Below, in pieces: positions 8,935 to 17,697 of a stretch of DNA of 64,000 bases. Made by a program: the position numbers and the translations under genes. The first letter of the stretch is position 1, and each line of letters begins with the position of its first letter. The stretch is taken from positions 62,001 through 126,000 of the forward strand of contig CAWBNB010000071.1 of the NCBI GenBank assembly GCA_963789885.1, written 5' to 3'. The notes beneath the pieces were generated by a model. It did no database searches. It saw only the letters and a program-made list of their open reading frames with translations, and was not told the origin of the DNA. The DNA comes from DATEDA01 sp963789885 (GTDB lineage Bacteria > Pseudomonadota > Gammaproteobacteria > Burkholderiales > SG8-39).

Positions 8935-10305
8935 ATGAAGTCATCGCTCGCCGTGCTCGCGCACGGTCTCCGCTGCAACGTCGTCGCAGGCGCCCGTCTC
9001 GCCGCGTTTCTGCCGGTACGCCCGCTCGATTTCCGGGTCTCGCCCGCGGACTTCACCGTGCTCGCCGCCTTCGTCGGCGTCGTCGCCTTCGGCGCGAGCT
9101 TCGTCCGCGGCGGCTGGCCCGGCTATCTCAACGCCACGGCACTCTCGATCGTCCTCGCGGAAATCCCGCTGGTGCTCGCCGCCTGCGTCCTCGTCGCCGC
9201 CATTCTCGGACGGCGCGAGCTCGTGCTCGGGCTCGGCACTGCGCTCTTCGCCCTCGATCCGGCGTTCGCGGTTGCAAGCGTGGCGCTCGAGTTCGCGCTC
9301 GACACCCTGCCGTCGGGGCCGGTAACGGCCGTCGGCGTCGCGTACCTCGCTTGGGCGTTCGCCGCAACCTTGCGAGCTCTCCTCGTGTCCGCCAGCTGGC
9401 AGGGCGTGCGGACCGCCGCCGCAGCCATCGTGCTCGCTGCGCTGTTCGCGGCGTTCGTCCAGGTCATGCCGCGGGCGGAGCTGTGGGTTCACCGCGACCT
9501 CGAGGCGGAGCGCGCGGCGGCGACCGCGCCGTCGATCCTCGACGAGCGGTTCTTCCACCGCCAGCAGAAGCTCCTCGACGAGGCGCTCGCGCGGCTGGAA
9601 CGCGAGCGGCCCGGGGTGGAGGACCTGTATTTCGTCGGGGTCGCGCCGTACGCGTCGCAGGAGGTTTTCGCCCGCGAGCTCGCGGCGGTGCGCAGGCTCT
9701 TCGACCGGCGGTTCGGGACGGCCGGGCGGTCGATCGCGCTCGTGAACAGCCCGGCGACGCTGCACGATACGCCGATCGCGACCGCGACCAACCTGCGGGC
9801 GGCGCTCGACCGCGTCGGGCGTCTGATGAACCCCCAGGAGGACGTGCTGTTCCTCTTCATCACCACGCACGGCGACGAGCGGCACGAGCTCGCGTTCGAG
9901 CTGCCACCGCTCGCGCTGCAGCAGCTCACCCCCACGGCGCTCGCGCGCGCGCTGCAGGATTCCGGCATCAAGTGGAAGGTCCTCGTCGTCTCGGCGTGCT
10001 ACTCGGGCGGGTTCGTCGAACCGCTCAAGGATGCGAACACCGTCGTGATCACCGCGGCCGACGCGAAGAGCACCTCGTTCGGTTGCGCCGCGGGCCGCGA
10101 CTTCACCTATTTCGGGCGCGCCTACTTCGGCGAGGCGCTCGGCCGGACGTTCTCGTTCACCGAGGCGTTCGAAAGGGCGCGGGCGAGCGTCGGCGAGCAG
10201 GAGCGCGCGGAGCGGCTCGCGCCCTCCAGCCCGCAGATCTTCGTCGGCAACGCGGTCCGGGAGAAGCTCGTGTCGATCGAGCGTCGGCTCGCGATGCCGC
10301 ACTAG
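8935..10305 (+). CDS. Membrane-anchored C13 family (legumain/caspase-like) cysteine peptidase
   Basis: A 456-residue protein. The N-terminal 175 or so residues contain about five hydrophobic helices, and the C-terminal half is a caspase-hemoglobinase fold domain. The catalytic pair is visible: His in LFLFITTHGDE and Cys in VVSACYSGGF, each at the end of a hydrophobic strand as in clan CD peptidases. The sequence between them carries no obvious inactivation. The substrate is unknown; the membrane anchor suggests action near the inner membrane. It lies 14 bp upstream of an EF-hand protein gene on the same strand, so co-transcription is likely. Confidence 0.82.
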   Translation: MKSSLAVLAHGLRCNVVAGARLAAFLPVRPLDFRVSPADFTVLAAFVGVVAFGASFVRGGWPGYLNATALSIVLAEIPLVLAACVLVAAILGRRELVLGLGTALFALDPAFAVASVALEFALDTLPSGPVTAVGVAYLAWAFAATLRALLVSASWQGVRTAAAAIVLAALFAAFVQVMPRAELWVHRDLEAERAAATAPSILDERFFHRQQKLLDEALARLERERPGVEDLYFVGVAPYASQEVFARELAAVRRLFDRRFGTAGRSIALVNSPATLHDTPIATATNLRAALDRVGRLMNPQEDVLFLFITTHGDERHELAFELPPLALQQLTPTALARALQDSGIKWKVLVVSACYSGGFVEPLKDANTVVITAADAKSTSFGCAAGRDFTYFGRAYFGEALGRTFSFTEAFERARASVGEQERAERLAPSSPQIFVGNAVREKLVSIERRLAMPH

Positions 10306-10319
10306 TCCCGTCGGAGCGG

Positions 10320-10772
10320 ATGACGCCCGTCCGCACGCTCGCCGTCGTCGCGACCGTCCTGGCGAGCGGCCCGGCGGGGGCGCAGGACAGCCGCTTCGCG
10401 CGGGCCGACGCCGACCGTGACGGGGTGCTGTCGCGCACCGAGGTCGAGCGCGGACTGCCCGGCATCGCGCCGCACTTCAACGAGATCGACCGGAACCGCG
10501 ACGGCAGCCTCTCGCCCGAGGAGCTCCGTGCCTGGTCAAGCGGCCGCAAGACCGAGACGCGCAAGCGCGAGGGCGGGTTCGCCGAGCACTTCCGCCGTGC
10601 CGACGCGAACGGCGACGGCGCGCTCACCCGGGCCGAGGTGGACAAGGCGCTGCCGCGGCTCGGGGCGAAGTTCGAGCGGATCGACGCGAACCACGACGGC
10701 AAACTCACACAGGACGAGCTGCGCCGGTATTTCGACTCGCGGCGGACCGCGCGCGGGAAACCCCCGGCGTAG
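10320..10772 (+). CDS. Secreted EF-hand protein with four calcium-binding loops
   Basis: A 150-residue protein with a signal peptide (residues 1-22, ending AGAQ) and four EF-hand loops: DADRDGVLS, DRNRDGSLS, DANGDGALT and DANHDGKLT. Each has D at positions 1, 3 and 5, or D/N equivalents, and a Glu at position 12. A GGAG sequence lies 3 bases before the ATG. Calcium binding in the periplasm is a firm inference from the loops; the biological role is not known. It probably forms a two-gene unit with the C13 peptidase. Confidence 0.8.
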   Translation: MTPVRTLAVVATVLASGPAGAQDSRFARADADRDGVLSRTEVERGLPGIAPHFNEIDRNRDGSLSPEELRAWSSGRKTETRKREGGFAEHFRRADANGDGALTRAEVDKALPRLGAKFERIDANHDGKLTQDELRRYFDSRRTARGKPPA

Positions 10773-10801
10773 CCGTTACGGGGCAACGCGGTGATCGAGC
10801 G

Positions 10802-10996
10802 CTACAGCAGCCGCGCGATCGCCGTGAGCGCGAGCGAAAGCAACAGGGTCGTGGTGAGCGGCAGGAAGTAGTCGCGGCCCTTCACCCGCACCCGCACGTC
10901 GCCGGGCAGGCGCCCGAGACCGAGCCGCGACAGCCACGGCGACACCGCCGTGAGCACCACCAGCGCGACTGCCAGGGTCACCAGCCACTTCAGCAC
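10802..10996 (-). CDS. DUF2905 small membrane protein
   Basis: A 64-residue protein with two hydrophobic helices separated by the family signature GLGRLPGDVRVRVKGRDYFLPL. The start is taken as GTG 10996 because the family begins MLKWL; here the first codons read V/M-LKWLVTLAVALVV. The open frame continues upstream to an ATG at 11068, which would add 24 residues that do not resemble the family. No good Shine-Dalgarno is seen for either. DUF2905 proteins have no assigned function. Convergent with the EF-hand gene. Confidence 0.78.
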   Translation of the reverse strand: MLKWLVTLAVALVVLTAVSPWLSRLGLGRLPGDVRVRVKGRDYFLPLTTTLLLSLALTAIARLL

Positions 10997-11088
10997 GGGA
11001 TGAGCGGGGTCATTGGGCTTTGCAATCGATTGTATTAGACTCGCGCGCGCTTTAAATAACCGGCGCAAGGGGCGAAGGGATACAGGGA

Positions 11089-11709
11089 ATGATCGAGCTC
11101 TACACGTGGGGCACGCCGAACGGCCGGAAGGTGTCGGTCATGCTCGAGGAATGCGGCCTCGCGTACAACGTGCACCGCATCGACATCGGCAAGGGCGACC
11201 AGTTCGCGCCCGACTACCTCGAGATCAATCCCAACGGCAAGATCCCGTCGATCGTGGATCCCGACGGCCCCGACGGCGCCCCGATCGCGATGATGGAGTC
11301 GGGCGCGATCCTCGTCTACCTCGCCGGCAAGACCGGCCGCTTCCTCCCAGCGTCGACGCGCGGCAAGTACGTCACGCTGCAGTGGCTCATGTTCCAGATG
11401 GGCCACGTCGGGCCGATGTACGGCCAGGTGCATCACTTCCTGCGCGCGGCGAAGGCCGAAGTGCCCTATGCGATCGAGCGCTACGTGAAGGAGAAGGACC
11501 GGCTCTACGGTGTCCTCGACCGGCGGCTCGGCGCCGCTCGGTTCCTCGCCGGCGACGAATACACGATCGCCGACATCGCGACCTATCCGTGGGTCGCGCG
11601 CTACGAGTGGCACAAGACCGACCTCGCGACCTTCCCGAACGTGAAGCGCTGGTTCGATGCGATCGCGGCGCGGCCCGCGGTGCAGCGGGGCATGGCGGTT
11701 CCGGGGTAA
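11089..11709 (+). CDS. Nu-class-like glutathione S-transferase (YfcG/YghU type)
   Basis: A 206-residue GST whose N-terminus reads LYTWGTPNGRKVSVMLEE. This is the TPNG(R/K)KV pattern of YfcG/YghU-type enzymes, which bind two glutathione molecules or GSSG and act as disulfide-bond oxidoreductases. NPNGKIPSI supplies the cis-proline region, and MMESGAILVYLA is the usual GSH gamma-glutamyl contact. An AT-rich stretch (about 11018-11056) upstream probably contains the promoter. The next gene starts directly after the stop codon. Confidence 0.88.
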   Translation: MIELYTWGTPNGRKVSVMLEECGLAYNVHRIDIGKGDQFAPDYLEINPNGKIPSIVDPDGPDGAPIAMMESGAILVYLAGKTGRFLPASTRGKYVTLQWLMFQMGHVGPMYGQVHHFLRAAKAEVPYAIERYVKEKDRLYGVLDRRLGAARFLAGDEYTIADIATYPWVARYEWHKTDLATFPNVKRWFDAIAARPAVQRGMAVPG

Positions 11710-12522
11710 ATGCAGGGCGTGCTGCGCTCCGCGCTCTCCGCGCGGCTCGAGATCCTGGAAGCCCAGCCCGAGGTCGAGACGGCGCGGCCGCCGCTGCTCT
11801 TCATCCACGGCGCGTTCGCCGGTGCGTGGACGTTCGCCGAGCATTTCCTGCCGTATTTCGCCGCCCACGGCTTTCCCGCTTATGCACTCAGCCTCCGCGG
11901 CCACGGTGAAAGCTACGGGCGCGAGGCGCTCACCTGGGCGAGCCTCGCCGATTTCGTCGAGGATCTCGACGAGACGATCGAGGCGATCGGCGAGACGCCG
12001 GTGCTCATCGGGCACTCGATGGGTGCGGTGGTCGTGATGAAGTATCTCGAGCGGGCCGAGGCGCCCGCCGCGGCGCTGATCGCGCCGGTGCCGCCGCACG
12101 GGCTGCTGCCGGCGTCGCTCACGCTGGCGATCGCGAAGCCGGGGCTGCTGGTCGAGCTGAACAACATGCTCGCGACCGGCCGGGCGTCGATGGACGTCAT
12201 GCACAAGGCCCTCTTCGCCGGCCCCGTGCCGGCCGAGAAGATCGTCGAGTACTACCCGCGGTTCCAGAGCGAGTCGCAACGGGCGATCTGGGACATGACG
12301 CTCTTCGACCTGCCGATGAGCTGGCGCATGCGCCGCCCGCCGATGCTGGTGCTGCTCGCCGAACGCGACGCGCTCTTTCCGGTCGCGCAGTCGCGCACCG
12401 GCTTCGCCGCGATCGGCCTTCGGACCGAGGTGCTCGAAGAGGTCGGGCACGCGGTCGTGCTCGAGCCAGGCTGGCAGCGTGCCGCCGACCGGCTCGTCCG
12501 CTGGCTGACCGGCGGAGGTTAG
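11710..12522 (+). CDS. Alpha/beta hydrolase fold protein
   Basis: A 270-residue hydrolase with the oxyanion-hole segment LLFIHGAFAGAW, the nucleophile elbow GHSMGA and a late His in the EEVGHAVVLEPGW segment. An acid (LAERDALF) precedes it, completing a Ser-Asp-His triad. The ATG abuts the GST stop codon, so the two are surely co-transcribed. Substrate class (esterase, lactonase or dehalogenase-like) cannot be decided from sequence reading alone. Confidence 0.86.
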   Translation: MQGVLRSALSARLEILEAQPEVETARPPLLFIHGAFAGAWTFAEHFLPYFAAHGFPAYALSLRGHGESYGREALTWASLADFVEDLDETIEAIGETPVLIGHSMGAVVVMKYLERAEAPAAALIAPVPPHGLLPASLTLAIAKPGLLVELNNMLATGRASMDVMHKALFAGPVPAEKIVEYYPRFQSESQRAIWDMTLFDLPMSWRMRRPPMLVLLAERDALFPVAQSRTGFAAIGLRTEVLEEVGHAVVLEPGWQRAADRLVRWLTGGG

Positions 12523-12548
12523 GCGCGGTTCGCTGCAACGGCCGAGCG

Positions 12549-12566
12549 GCCGCCGCCCGCGGCGGC
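12549..12566. terminator. GC-rich hairpin between convergent genes
   Basis: GCCGCCGC (12549-12556) and GCGGCGGC (12559-12566) are perfectly complementary around CC. It lies between the ends of the hydrolase (+) and the cytochrome gene (-). No T-tract on either side. Confidence 0.35.
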
Positions 12567-12572
12567 GATCCG

Positions 12573-13247
12573 CTAGCCCTTCCGCGCGTACTTCTGCAGA
12601 AATCCGAGGATCTCGTCGAGCCGCAGCTGCGGCTCGGTCGGATCGCGCCGCGTCCCGACGACGCGGTTCATCCATGCCATGTTCTGCTCCATGCGCGCGA
12701 CCACCGCCGGCCATTCGGCGGCGGTATGCCGGCGCGGATCGGGGAGCACGTGGCACTGGCCGCAGGCGAGCTTGAACGACTGGCCCGACGGCAGCTCGAG
12801 CTCGGGGTAGTGCTCCGGATCGATCGCGCGCTGGCCGTGCCGCTGCAGGTACGCGATGAGCCGCTTCTCCTCCTCCTCGGTCGGCGCCTGGACGCCCGCC
12901 ATCATCTCCTTCATGAGCTCGCCCATGTTGCCGCGGCCCTTCATGCGGACCACCATGCGATCGACGATTCCCGGCCACTTCTCCGGGTTGTGCATCGCCG
13001 GGTTGGCGAGGTTGTGGCACTGGACGCAGTACCGGACCACCAGCTGCGCCCCGGGCGAGCCCGGCTCCGGGAGCTGCGCCGGCTCGAAGGTCGGCGGCAG
13101 GATGCGTTCGAGCATCGGACCGTGCGGGCTCGCCTCCCAGCGCGACCGCGCATCCTTTACCGCCTGGTCGAAGTCGGTGACCGGGGCTGCGTACGCCGCG
13201 AGCACGACGGCCGCAGCGACAGCGCCGATGATCGACCGGAGGTGCAT
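12573..13247 (-). CDS. Periplasmic diheme c-type cytochrome
   Basis: A 224-residue exported protein (signal peptide ending near AAYAAP) with two heme attachment sites, CVQCH at about residue 74 and CGQCH at about 162. The first is followed by NLANPAMHNPEKWPGIVDRM and the second by VLPDPRRHTAAEWPAVVARM, so the protein looks like an internal duplication of one cytochrome domain. Methionines following each site are candidate distal ligands. The partner enzyme is not apparent nearby. The flavoprotein gene at 13344 is divergent. Confidence 0.85.
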   Translation of the reverse strand: MHLRSIIGAVAAAVVLAAYAAPVTDFDQAVKDARSRWEASPHGPMLERILPPTFEPAQLPEPGSPGAQLVVRYCVQCHNLANPAMHNPEKWPGIVDRMVVRMKGRGNMGELMKEMMAGVQAPTEEEEKRLIAYLQRHGQRAIDPEHYPELELPSGQSFKLACGQCHVLPDPRRHTAAEWPAVVARMEQNMAWMNRVVGTRRDPTEPQLRLDEILGFLQKYARKG

Positions 13248-13343
13248 GATTCGATTATATCGATCGGGTCACGGGCCTCCCGATTGCAGGCCGTGCTGTA
13301 AGCCCCGGGTCGCCTTGCCGACCAACGCCGAGGACACACTGTC

Positions 13344-14729
13344 ATGACCCCAGAGAACTTCGACGCGATCATCATCGGCACCGGCCAGTCCGGCAAGCCG
13401 CTCGCCATCGCGCTCGGCAACGCCGGCTGGAAAACCGTCGTCATCGAGCGGAAGCACGTCGGCGGCACCTGCATCAACTACGGCTGCACGCCGACCAAGA
13501 CGATGGTCGCGTCTGCGCGCGTCGCCTACCTCGCGCGCCGCGGGCAGGACTACGGCGTGCACGCCGGTGGCGACGTGCGCGTGGACATGGCGGAGGTGTA
13601 CCGCCGCAAGCAGGGCGTCGTCGAGCAGTTCCGTAACGGCGGGCAGCGCTACCTGGAGTCGACGCCGAACGTCGAGCTCCTGTTCGGCGAGGGCAGTTTC
13701 GTCGATGCGAAGACCATACGCGTCGCGCTGAATGCCGGCGGCGAGCGCCTCCTGACGGCGCCGAAGATCGTGGTCAACACCGGCGGCCGGCCGGCGGTGC
13801 CGCCGATCCCGGGCCTCGCCGACGTCCGCTTCCTCGATTCGACGAGCATCATGGAGCTCGAGACCCTGCCGTCGCACCTGGTGGTGCTCGGCGGCGGGTA
13901 CATCGGGCTCGAGTTCAGCCAGATGTTCCGGCGGTTCGGGGCGCGCGTCACCATCGTGAACCGCGACGATCGCCTGATCCCTCGCGAGGACCCCGACGTC
14001 TCCGCGGAGGTCGAGAAGATCCTGGCCGAGGACGGCATCGAAATCGTGAACCGGGCCGGCGTGACGCGCGTCGAAGGCCGCAACGGCGTGCAGCTCGCGG
14101 TCGAGACGCCCGCCGGGTCGAAGCGGATCGAAGGCAGCCACCTCCTCGTCGCGATCGGACGCACGCCGAACACCGACCGGCTGAACCTCGCGGCGGCGGG
14201 AATCGCGACCGACAAGGGCGGCTCCATCCCGGTGAACAACCGGCTCGAGACGGGCGTCCCCGGCGTCTACGCGATCGGCGACGTGAAAGGCGGGCCGGCG
14301 TTCACGCACATCTCCTACGACGACTACCGCGTCCTGCGCGCGAACTGGCTCGAGAAGCGCAGCGCCACGACCGACGGCCGGCTCGTGCCGAACACCATGT
14401 TCATCGATCCGCAGCTCGCGACCGTCGGCCTGAACGAGACCGAAGCCGCGAAGCGCGGCGTCGCCTTCAAGGTGGCGAAGATGCCGATGAGCTACGTCGC
14501 CCGCGCGATCGAGATGGACGAGACGCGCGGCTTCATGAAGGCCATCGTCGATCCGCAGACCGAGCAGATCCTCGGGTGCACGATCCTCGGCATCGAGGGC
14601 GGCGAGCTGATGTCGATGATCGAGATCGCGATGCTCGGGAAGGTGCCCTATCCGGTGCTGCAGGAGGCGATCTTCGCCCACCCGACGCTCGCCGAGTCGT
14701 TCAACAACCTCTTCGGCTACATTCAGTAA
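13344..14729 (+). CDS. MerA-like class I pyridine nucleotide-disulfide oxidoreductase
   Basis: A 461-residue FAD flavoprotein with the redox-active disulfide C43/C48 in GGTCINYGCTPTK. It has an N-terminal FAD motif (IIGTGQSG), an NAD(P) motif (VLGGGYIGLEFS) and the C-terminal catalytic His-Glu segment FAHPTLAESF. This is the core shared by lipoamide dehydrogenase and mercuric reductase. It lacks the N-terminal HMA domain and the C-terminal cysteine pair needed by true MerA (it ends LFGYIQ), and no mer genes are nearby. It is better called a MerA-like oxidoreductase of unknown substrate. Confidence 0.85.
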   Translation: MTPENFDAIIIGTGQSGKPLAIALGNAGWKTVVIERKHVGGTCINYGCTPTKTMVASARVAYLARRGQDYGVHAGGDVRVDMAEVYRRKQGVVEQFRNGGQRYLESTPNVELLFGEGSFVDAKTIRVALNAGGERLLTAPKIVVNTGGRPAVPPIPGLADVRFLDSTSIMELETLPSHLVVLGGGYIGLEFSQMFRRFGARVTIVNRDDRLIPREDPDVSAEVEKILAEDGIEIVNRAGVTRVEGRNGVQLAVETPAGSKRIEGSHLLVAIGRTPNTDRLNLAAAGIATDKGGSIPVNNRLETGVPGVYAIGDVKGGPAFTHISYDDYRVLRANWLEKRSATTDGRLVPNTMFIDPQLATVGLNETEAAKRGVAFKVAKMPMSYVARAIEMDETRGFMKAIVDPQTEQILGCTILGIEGGELMSMIEIAMLGKVPYPVLQEAIFAHPTLAESFNNLFGYIQ

Positions 14730-14765
14730 GCGAAGGGAACGGCACGGGGCAGGCCGGACGGGCGC

Positions 14766-15917
14766 TTACAGCGCCTGCCGGCGGTCTCCGGACCGGAAGG
14801 CGGCGAGGTCGTCCGGCACGCCGCGTCCGAACGCGATCGCCTTGAAGAGCTCGCCCATCTCCGAGGGGCTCGTGAGCTTGTTGGCAGCACCGGCGAGCGG
14901 CAGGTACCGCTTCGCGTCCTCGGCGGGTACGCGCGACATCACCTCGGTCAATCCGCAGTTCACGAGCAGCTGCGCCTGCGTCGTGTAACCGAGCAGGTCC
15001 GCGCCGGCTTCGCGCGCGGCCTCGGCGACCGCGGTGAAGTCGACGTGCGCGGTAATGTCCTGCAGCCCCGGCAGGAAGAACGGATCGTCGTGCGCGCGGT
15101 GACGGTAGTGGCACATCACCGTGCCGCGGCTCCGCTGCGGGTGGTAGTACTCGCGGCGCGGGAAACCGTAGTCGACGAAAAGCGCGACGCCGCGCTCGAT
15201 CGTGCGCGCTAGGCTCGCGACGAACGCGCTCGCGACGAGCCCGATCTCGGTGGTGCAGCCCTCCCGCAGATCGAGCGCCCGCGCCGCGCGGGCGACCTCG
15301 CCGGCGGCGGGGCGATAGGCCCATTCAAAGGCTTCCCCGATGCCCACCGCGACGCCAGCCTCCTCGATCGCACCGGGCAGCGTGCGCACGACGTGGACAG
15401 GCATCGCGTCGAGCACCTCGTTACCGATGACGAAACCGGACACCGCGGGCGGAAGCCCGTTCAGCCACGCCACGCGCTCCATCAGGTGCGGCACGCGCGC
15501 AGCGAGCGTGTCGCGGCTCCGCGCGCGGAGCTCGGGCGAGAGCTCGACGATCAGATAGCGCCGCGGCAGGCGCCCAAGGCGCTCGAGTTCCTCGAGCAGC
15601 GACGCGGCGAGCGCGCCGGTGCCGGCGCCGATCTCCAGGATCTCGTCGCCGGCGGCGGCGAGCGCTTCTGCGGCGGCGCGCGCGAGCGTATGGCCGTAGA
15701 GGGCACCGAGCTCGGGCGCGGTGGTGAAGTCGCCTTCGGCGCCGAGCTTGCGAGCGCCCGCCATGTAATAGCCGAGGCCGGGCGCGTAGAGCGCGAGGTC
15801 CATGAAGCGCGCGAAGCTGATCCAGCCACCGGCACGGGCGATCTCGCCGCGGATGTGGGCGGCGACGCGCTCGCTGTGCGCGCGGGCGTCGGCGGACGGC
15901 GCTGGGAGGGAGCTCAT
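14766..15917 (-). CDS. MidA/NDUFAF7-family SAM-dependent methyltransferase
   Basis: A 383-residue methyltransferase of the DUF185 family. It shows the typical N-terminal segment FARFMDLALYAPGLGYYM, the GDFTTAPELGALYG signature and the SAM-binding motif EIGAGTGALA. In mitochondria the homologue NDUFAF7 methylates an arginine of a complex I subunit; the bacterial role is less clear. Start chosen at ATG 15917 (MSSLPAPS); an in-frame ATG 21 codons upstream is possible but gives non-conserved sequence. It is divergent from the pteridine reductase gene, an arrangement common in betaproteobacteria. Confidence 0.86.
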   Translation of the reverse strand: MSSLPAPSADARAHSERVAAHIRGEIARAGGWISFARFMDLALYAPGLGYYMAGARKLGAEGDFTTAPELGALYGHTLARAAAEALAAAGDEILEIGAGTGALAASLLEELERLGRLPRRYLIVELSPELRARSRDTLAARVPHLMERVAWLNGLPPAVSGFVIGNEVLDAMPVHVVRTLPGAIEEAGVAVGIGEAFEWAYRPAAGEVARAARALDLREGCTTEIGLVASAFVASLARTIERGVALFVDYGFPRREYYHPQRSRGTVMCHYRHRAHDDPFFLPGLQDITAHVDFTAVAEAAREAGADLLGYTTQAQLLVNCGLTEVMSRVPAEDAKRYLPLAGAANKLTSPSEMGELFKAIAFGRGVPDDLAAFRSGDRRQAL

Positions 15918-15947
15918 CGGTACGGGGGAAATGGTGCGCGCATCGAG

Positions 15948-15953
15948 TAGAAT
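15948..15953 (+). promoter_or_regulatory. -10-like TAGAAT before pteridine reductase
   Basis: TAGAAT in the 86-bp gap between divergent midA-like and pteridine reductase genes. It is the same hexamer as at 8919 and 49370. The hairpin-prone CACGTGCC stretch lies between it and the GTG start at 16004. Confidence 0.35.
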
Positions 15954-16003
15954 CCGCAAATACAGCACGCCCTCTCCCACGTGCCGGGGGCGAGAGAAAC
16001 CGC

Positions 16004-16756
16004 GTGGCGAAGGAAGCGCTTTCAGGCAAGGTGTGCCTCATCACCGGCGGCGCGAAACGCGTCGGCGCGGCGATCGCGCGGCGGTTGCACGACGCCGGCG
16101 CAAACCTGATGCTCCACTACCATTCGGCCAAGGCCGAGAGCGTCGAGCTGCAGCGCTCGCTCAACGCGACGCGCGCGAACTCCGCCGCGACCGTCCAGGC
16201 GAACCTGCTGAACGCCGCCGAGTTGCCCGAGCTCGTCCGCACCACCGTGACGCGCTTCGGACGCCTCGACGTCCTCGTCAACAACGCCTCCACCTTCTAC
16301 GCGACACCGCTCGGCGAGATCAAGCTCACCGACTGGGACGATCTCATCGGCACCAACCTAAAGGCGCCGCTCTTCCTCGCGCAGGCGGCCGCGCCGCACC
16401 TCAAGACGGCGGGCGGCGCGATCGTGAACATCACCGACATCCACGCCGAGCGGCCGCTCAAAAGCTACGTCGTCTATACGATCGCCAAGGCGGGACTCGC
16501 GGGCCTCACCCGCACGCTCGCCCGCGAGCTCGGTCCGGAGGTCCGGGTGAACGGCGTCGCGCCGGGGCCGGTGCTCTGGCCCGAGGACGGTTCGTTCGAC
16601 GAGCTCGCGCGCCAGCGCGTGATCTCGAGCACGCTGCTGAAGCGCGCCGGGGAACCCGAGGACATCGCGGCGGCCGTGTACTTCCTCGTCGCCGAGGCGC
16701 CGTACGTCACCGGGCAGATCATCACGGTGGACGGCGGGCGGAGCATGAACCTGTGA
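16004..16756 (+). CDS. Pteridine reductase-type SDR
   Basis: A 250-residue short-chain dehydrogenase. The NADPH-binding motif is TGGAKRVG with the arginine that defines pteridine reductases (TGxxxRxG). NNAS follows, and the catalytic Tyr-Lys pair is in VVYTIAKAG. The neighbour, a ttcA gene, is the usual partner in betaproteobacteria. It probably reduces dihydropterins/dihydrofolate (FolM-like). The start is GTG 16004, and GAGAG upstream serves as a weak ribosome site. Its TGA overlaps the GTG of ttcA. Confidence 0.88.
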   Translation: MAKEALSGKVCLITGGAKRVGAAIARRLHDAGANLMLHYHSAKAESVELQRSLNATRANSAATVQANLLNAAELPELVRTTVTRFGRLDVLVNNASTFYATPLGEIKLTDWDDLIGTNLKAPLFLAQAAAPHLKTAGGAIVNITDIHAERPLKSYVVYTIAKAGLAGLTRTLARELGPEVRVNGVAPGPVLWPEDGSFDELARQRVISSTLLKRAGEPEDIAAAVYFLVAEAPYVTGQIITVDGGRSMNL

Positions 16757-17613
16757 ACGCTCCGACCGCCAGGCAGGTCCGGAAGGCCGCCTACGAGACG
16801 GGCAAGCTCGAGAAGCGCCTGCGCCGCCTCGCCGGCCAGGCAATCGCCGACTACGACATGATCCGCGCCGGCGACCGGGTGATGGTGTGCCTGTCCGGCG
16901 GCAAGGACAGCTACGGCCTGCTCGACATCCTGCTCAAGCTGCGGGAGGCCGCTCCGCTCGACTTCGAGATCGTCGCGGTGAATCTCGACCAGCGCCACCC
17001 GGGCTATCCGGAGCACGTGCTGCCGGAGTACCTCGCGCGGCTGGGGATCCCGTACCGGATCGAGGTGCAGGACACCTACTCGGTCGTGAAGCGCGTGATC
17101 CCCGAGGGCGCGACGATGTGCGGGCTGTGCTCGCGTCTGCGGCGCGGGGTGCTCTACCGCGTCGCGGGCGAGGTCGGCGCGACGCGGATCGCGCTCGGGC
17201 ACCATCGCGACGACATCCTCGAGACGTTCTTTCTCAACCTCTTCTTCGGCGGCAAGCTGAAGGCGATGCCGCCCAAGCTCGCCTCCGACGACGGGCGGCA
17301 CGTCGTGATCCGGCCGCTCGCGTACGTGCCCGAGGAAGACCTCGCGGCGTGGGCGGAGGTGCGGCAGTTCCCGATCATCCCGTGCAACCTGTGCGGGTCG
17401 CAGGAGAACCTGCAGCGCGCGCAGGCGAAGCAGATGCTGCGCGAGTGGGAGAAGCGCCACCCGGGTCGCGTGGAGAGCATCTTCCGTGCGCTCGCGAGCG
17501 TCGCGCCGTCGCATCTCCTCGACCGGGCGCTCTTCGACTTCGCCGGCGTTCGTGCGAACGGTGCGCCCGACGCCGACGGCGACCGGGCATTCGACGAGGA
17601 AGGCCACGGCTGA
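16753..17613 (+). CDS. ttcA: tRNA 2-thiocytidine(32) synthetase
   Basis: A 286-residue ATP-dependent enzyme that thiolates cytidine 32 of certain tRNAs, using a [4Fe-4S] cluster. The PP-loop SGGKDS is near residue 52. The two cysteines of CGLCSRLRRG and the cysteines of IIPCNLCGSQ are the expected cluster/catalytic residues, and GHHRDDILETFFLNLF is the family signature. The start is GTG 16753, which overlaps the previous stop (GTGA) and so couples translation. No start further upstream gives conserved sequence. Confidence 0.93.
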   Translation: MNAPTARQVRKAAYETGKLEKRLRRLAGQAIADYDMIRAGDRVMVCLSGGKDSYGLLDILLKLREAAPLDFEIVAVNLDQRHPGYPEHVLPEYLARLGIPYRIEVQDTYSVVKRVIPEGATMCGLCSRLRRGVLYRVAGEVGATRIALGHHRDDILETFFLNLFFGGKLKAMPPKLASDDGRHVVIRPLAYVPEEDLAAWAEVRQFPIIPCNLCGSQENLQRAQAKQMLREWEKRHPGRVESIFRALASVAPSHLLDRALFDFAGVRANGAPDADGDRAFDEEGHG

Positions 17614-17624
17614 CCGGCGACCGG

Positions 17625-17630
17625 TATACT
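17625..17630 (+). promoter_or_regulatory. -10-like TATACT before the Rap1a-like gene
   Basis: TATACT, five of six matches to the sigma-70 -10 consensus, lies 67 bases upstream of ATG 17698, just after ttcA. A near-identical context (TATACTCGTCCGCC) occurs at 42709. No -35 is evident. Confidence 0.4.
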
Positions 17631-17697
17631 CGCGTCCGCCGTGCGGGGTCGCAAACCCGAACCGGCGCGGAAATCGGATCAAAGGAGAGCACGAAAC

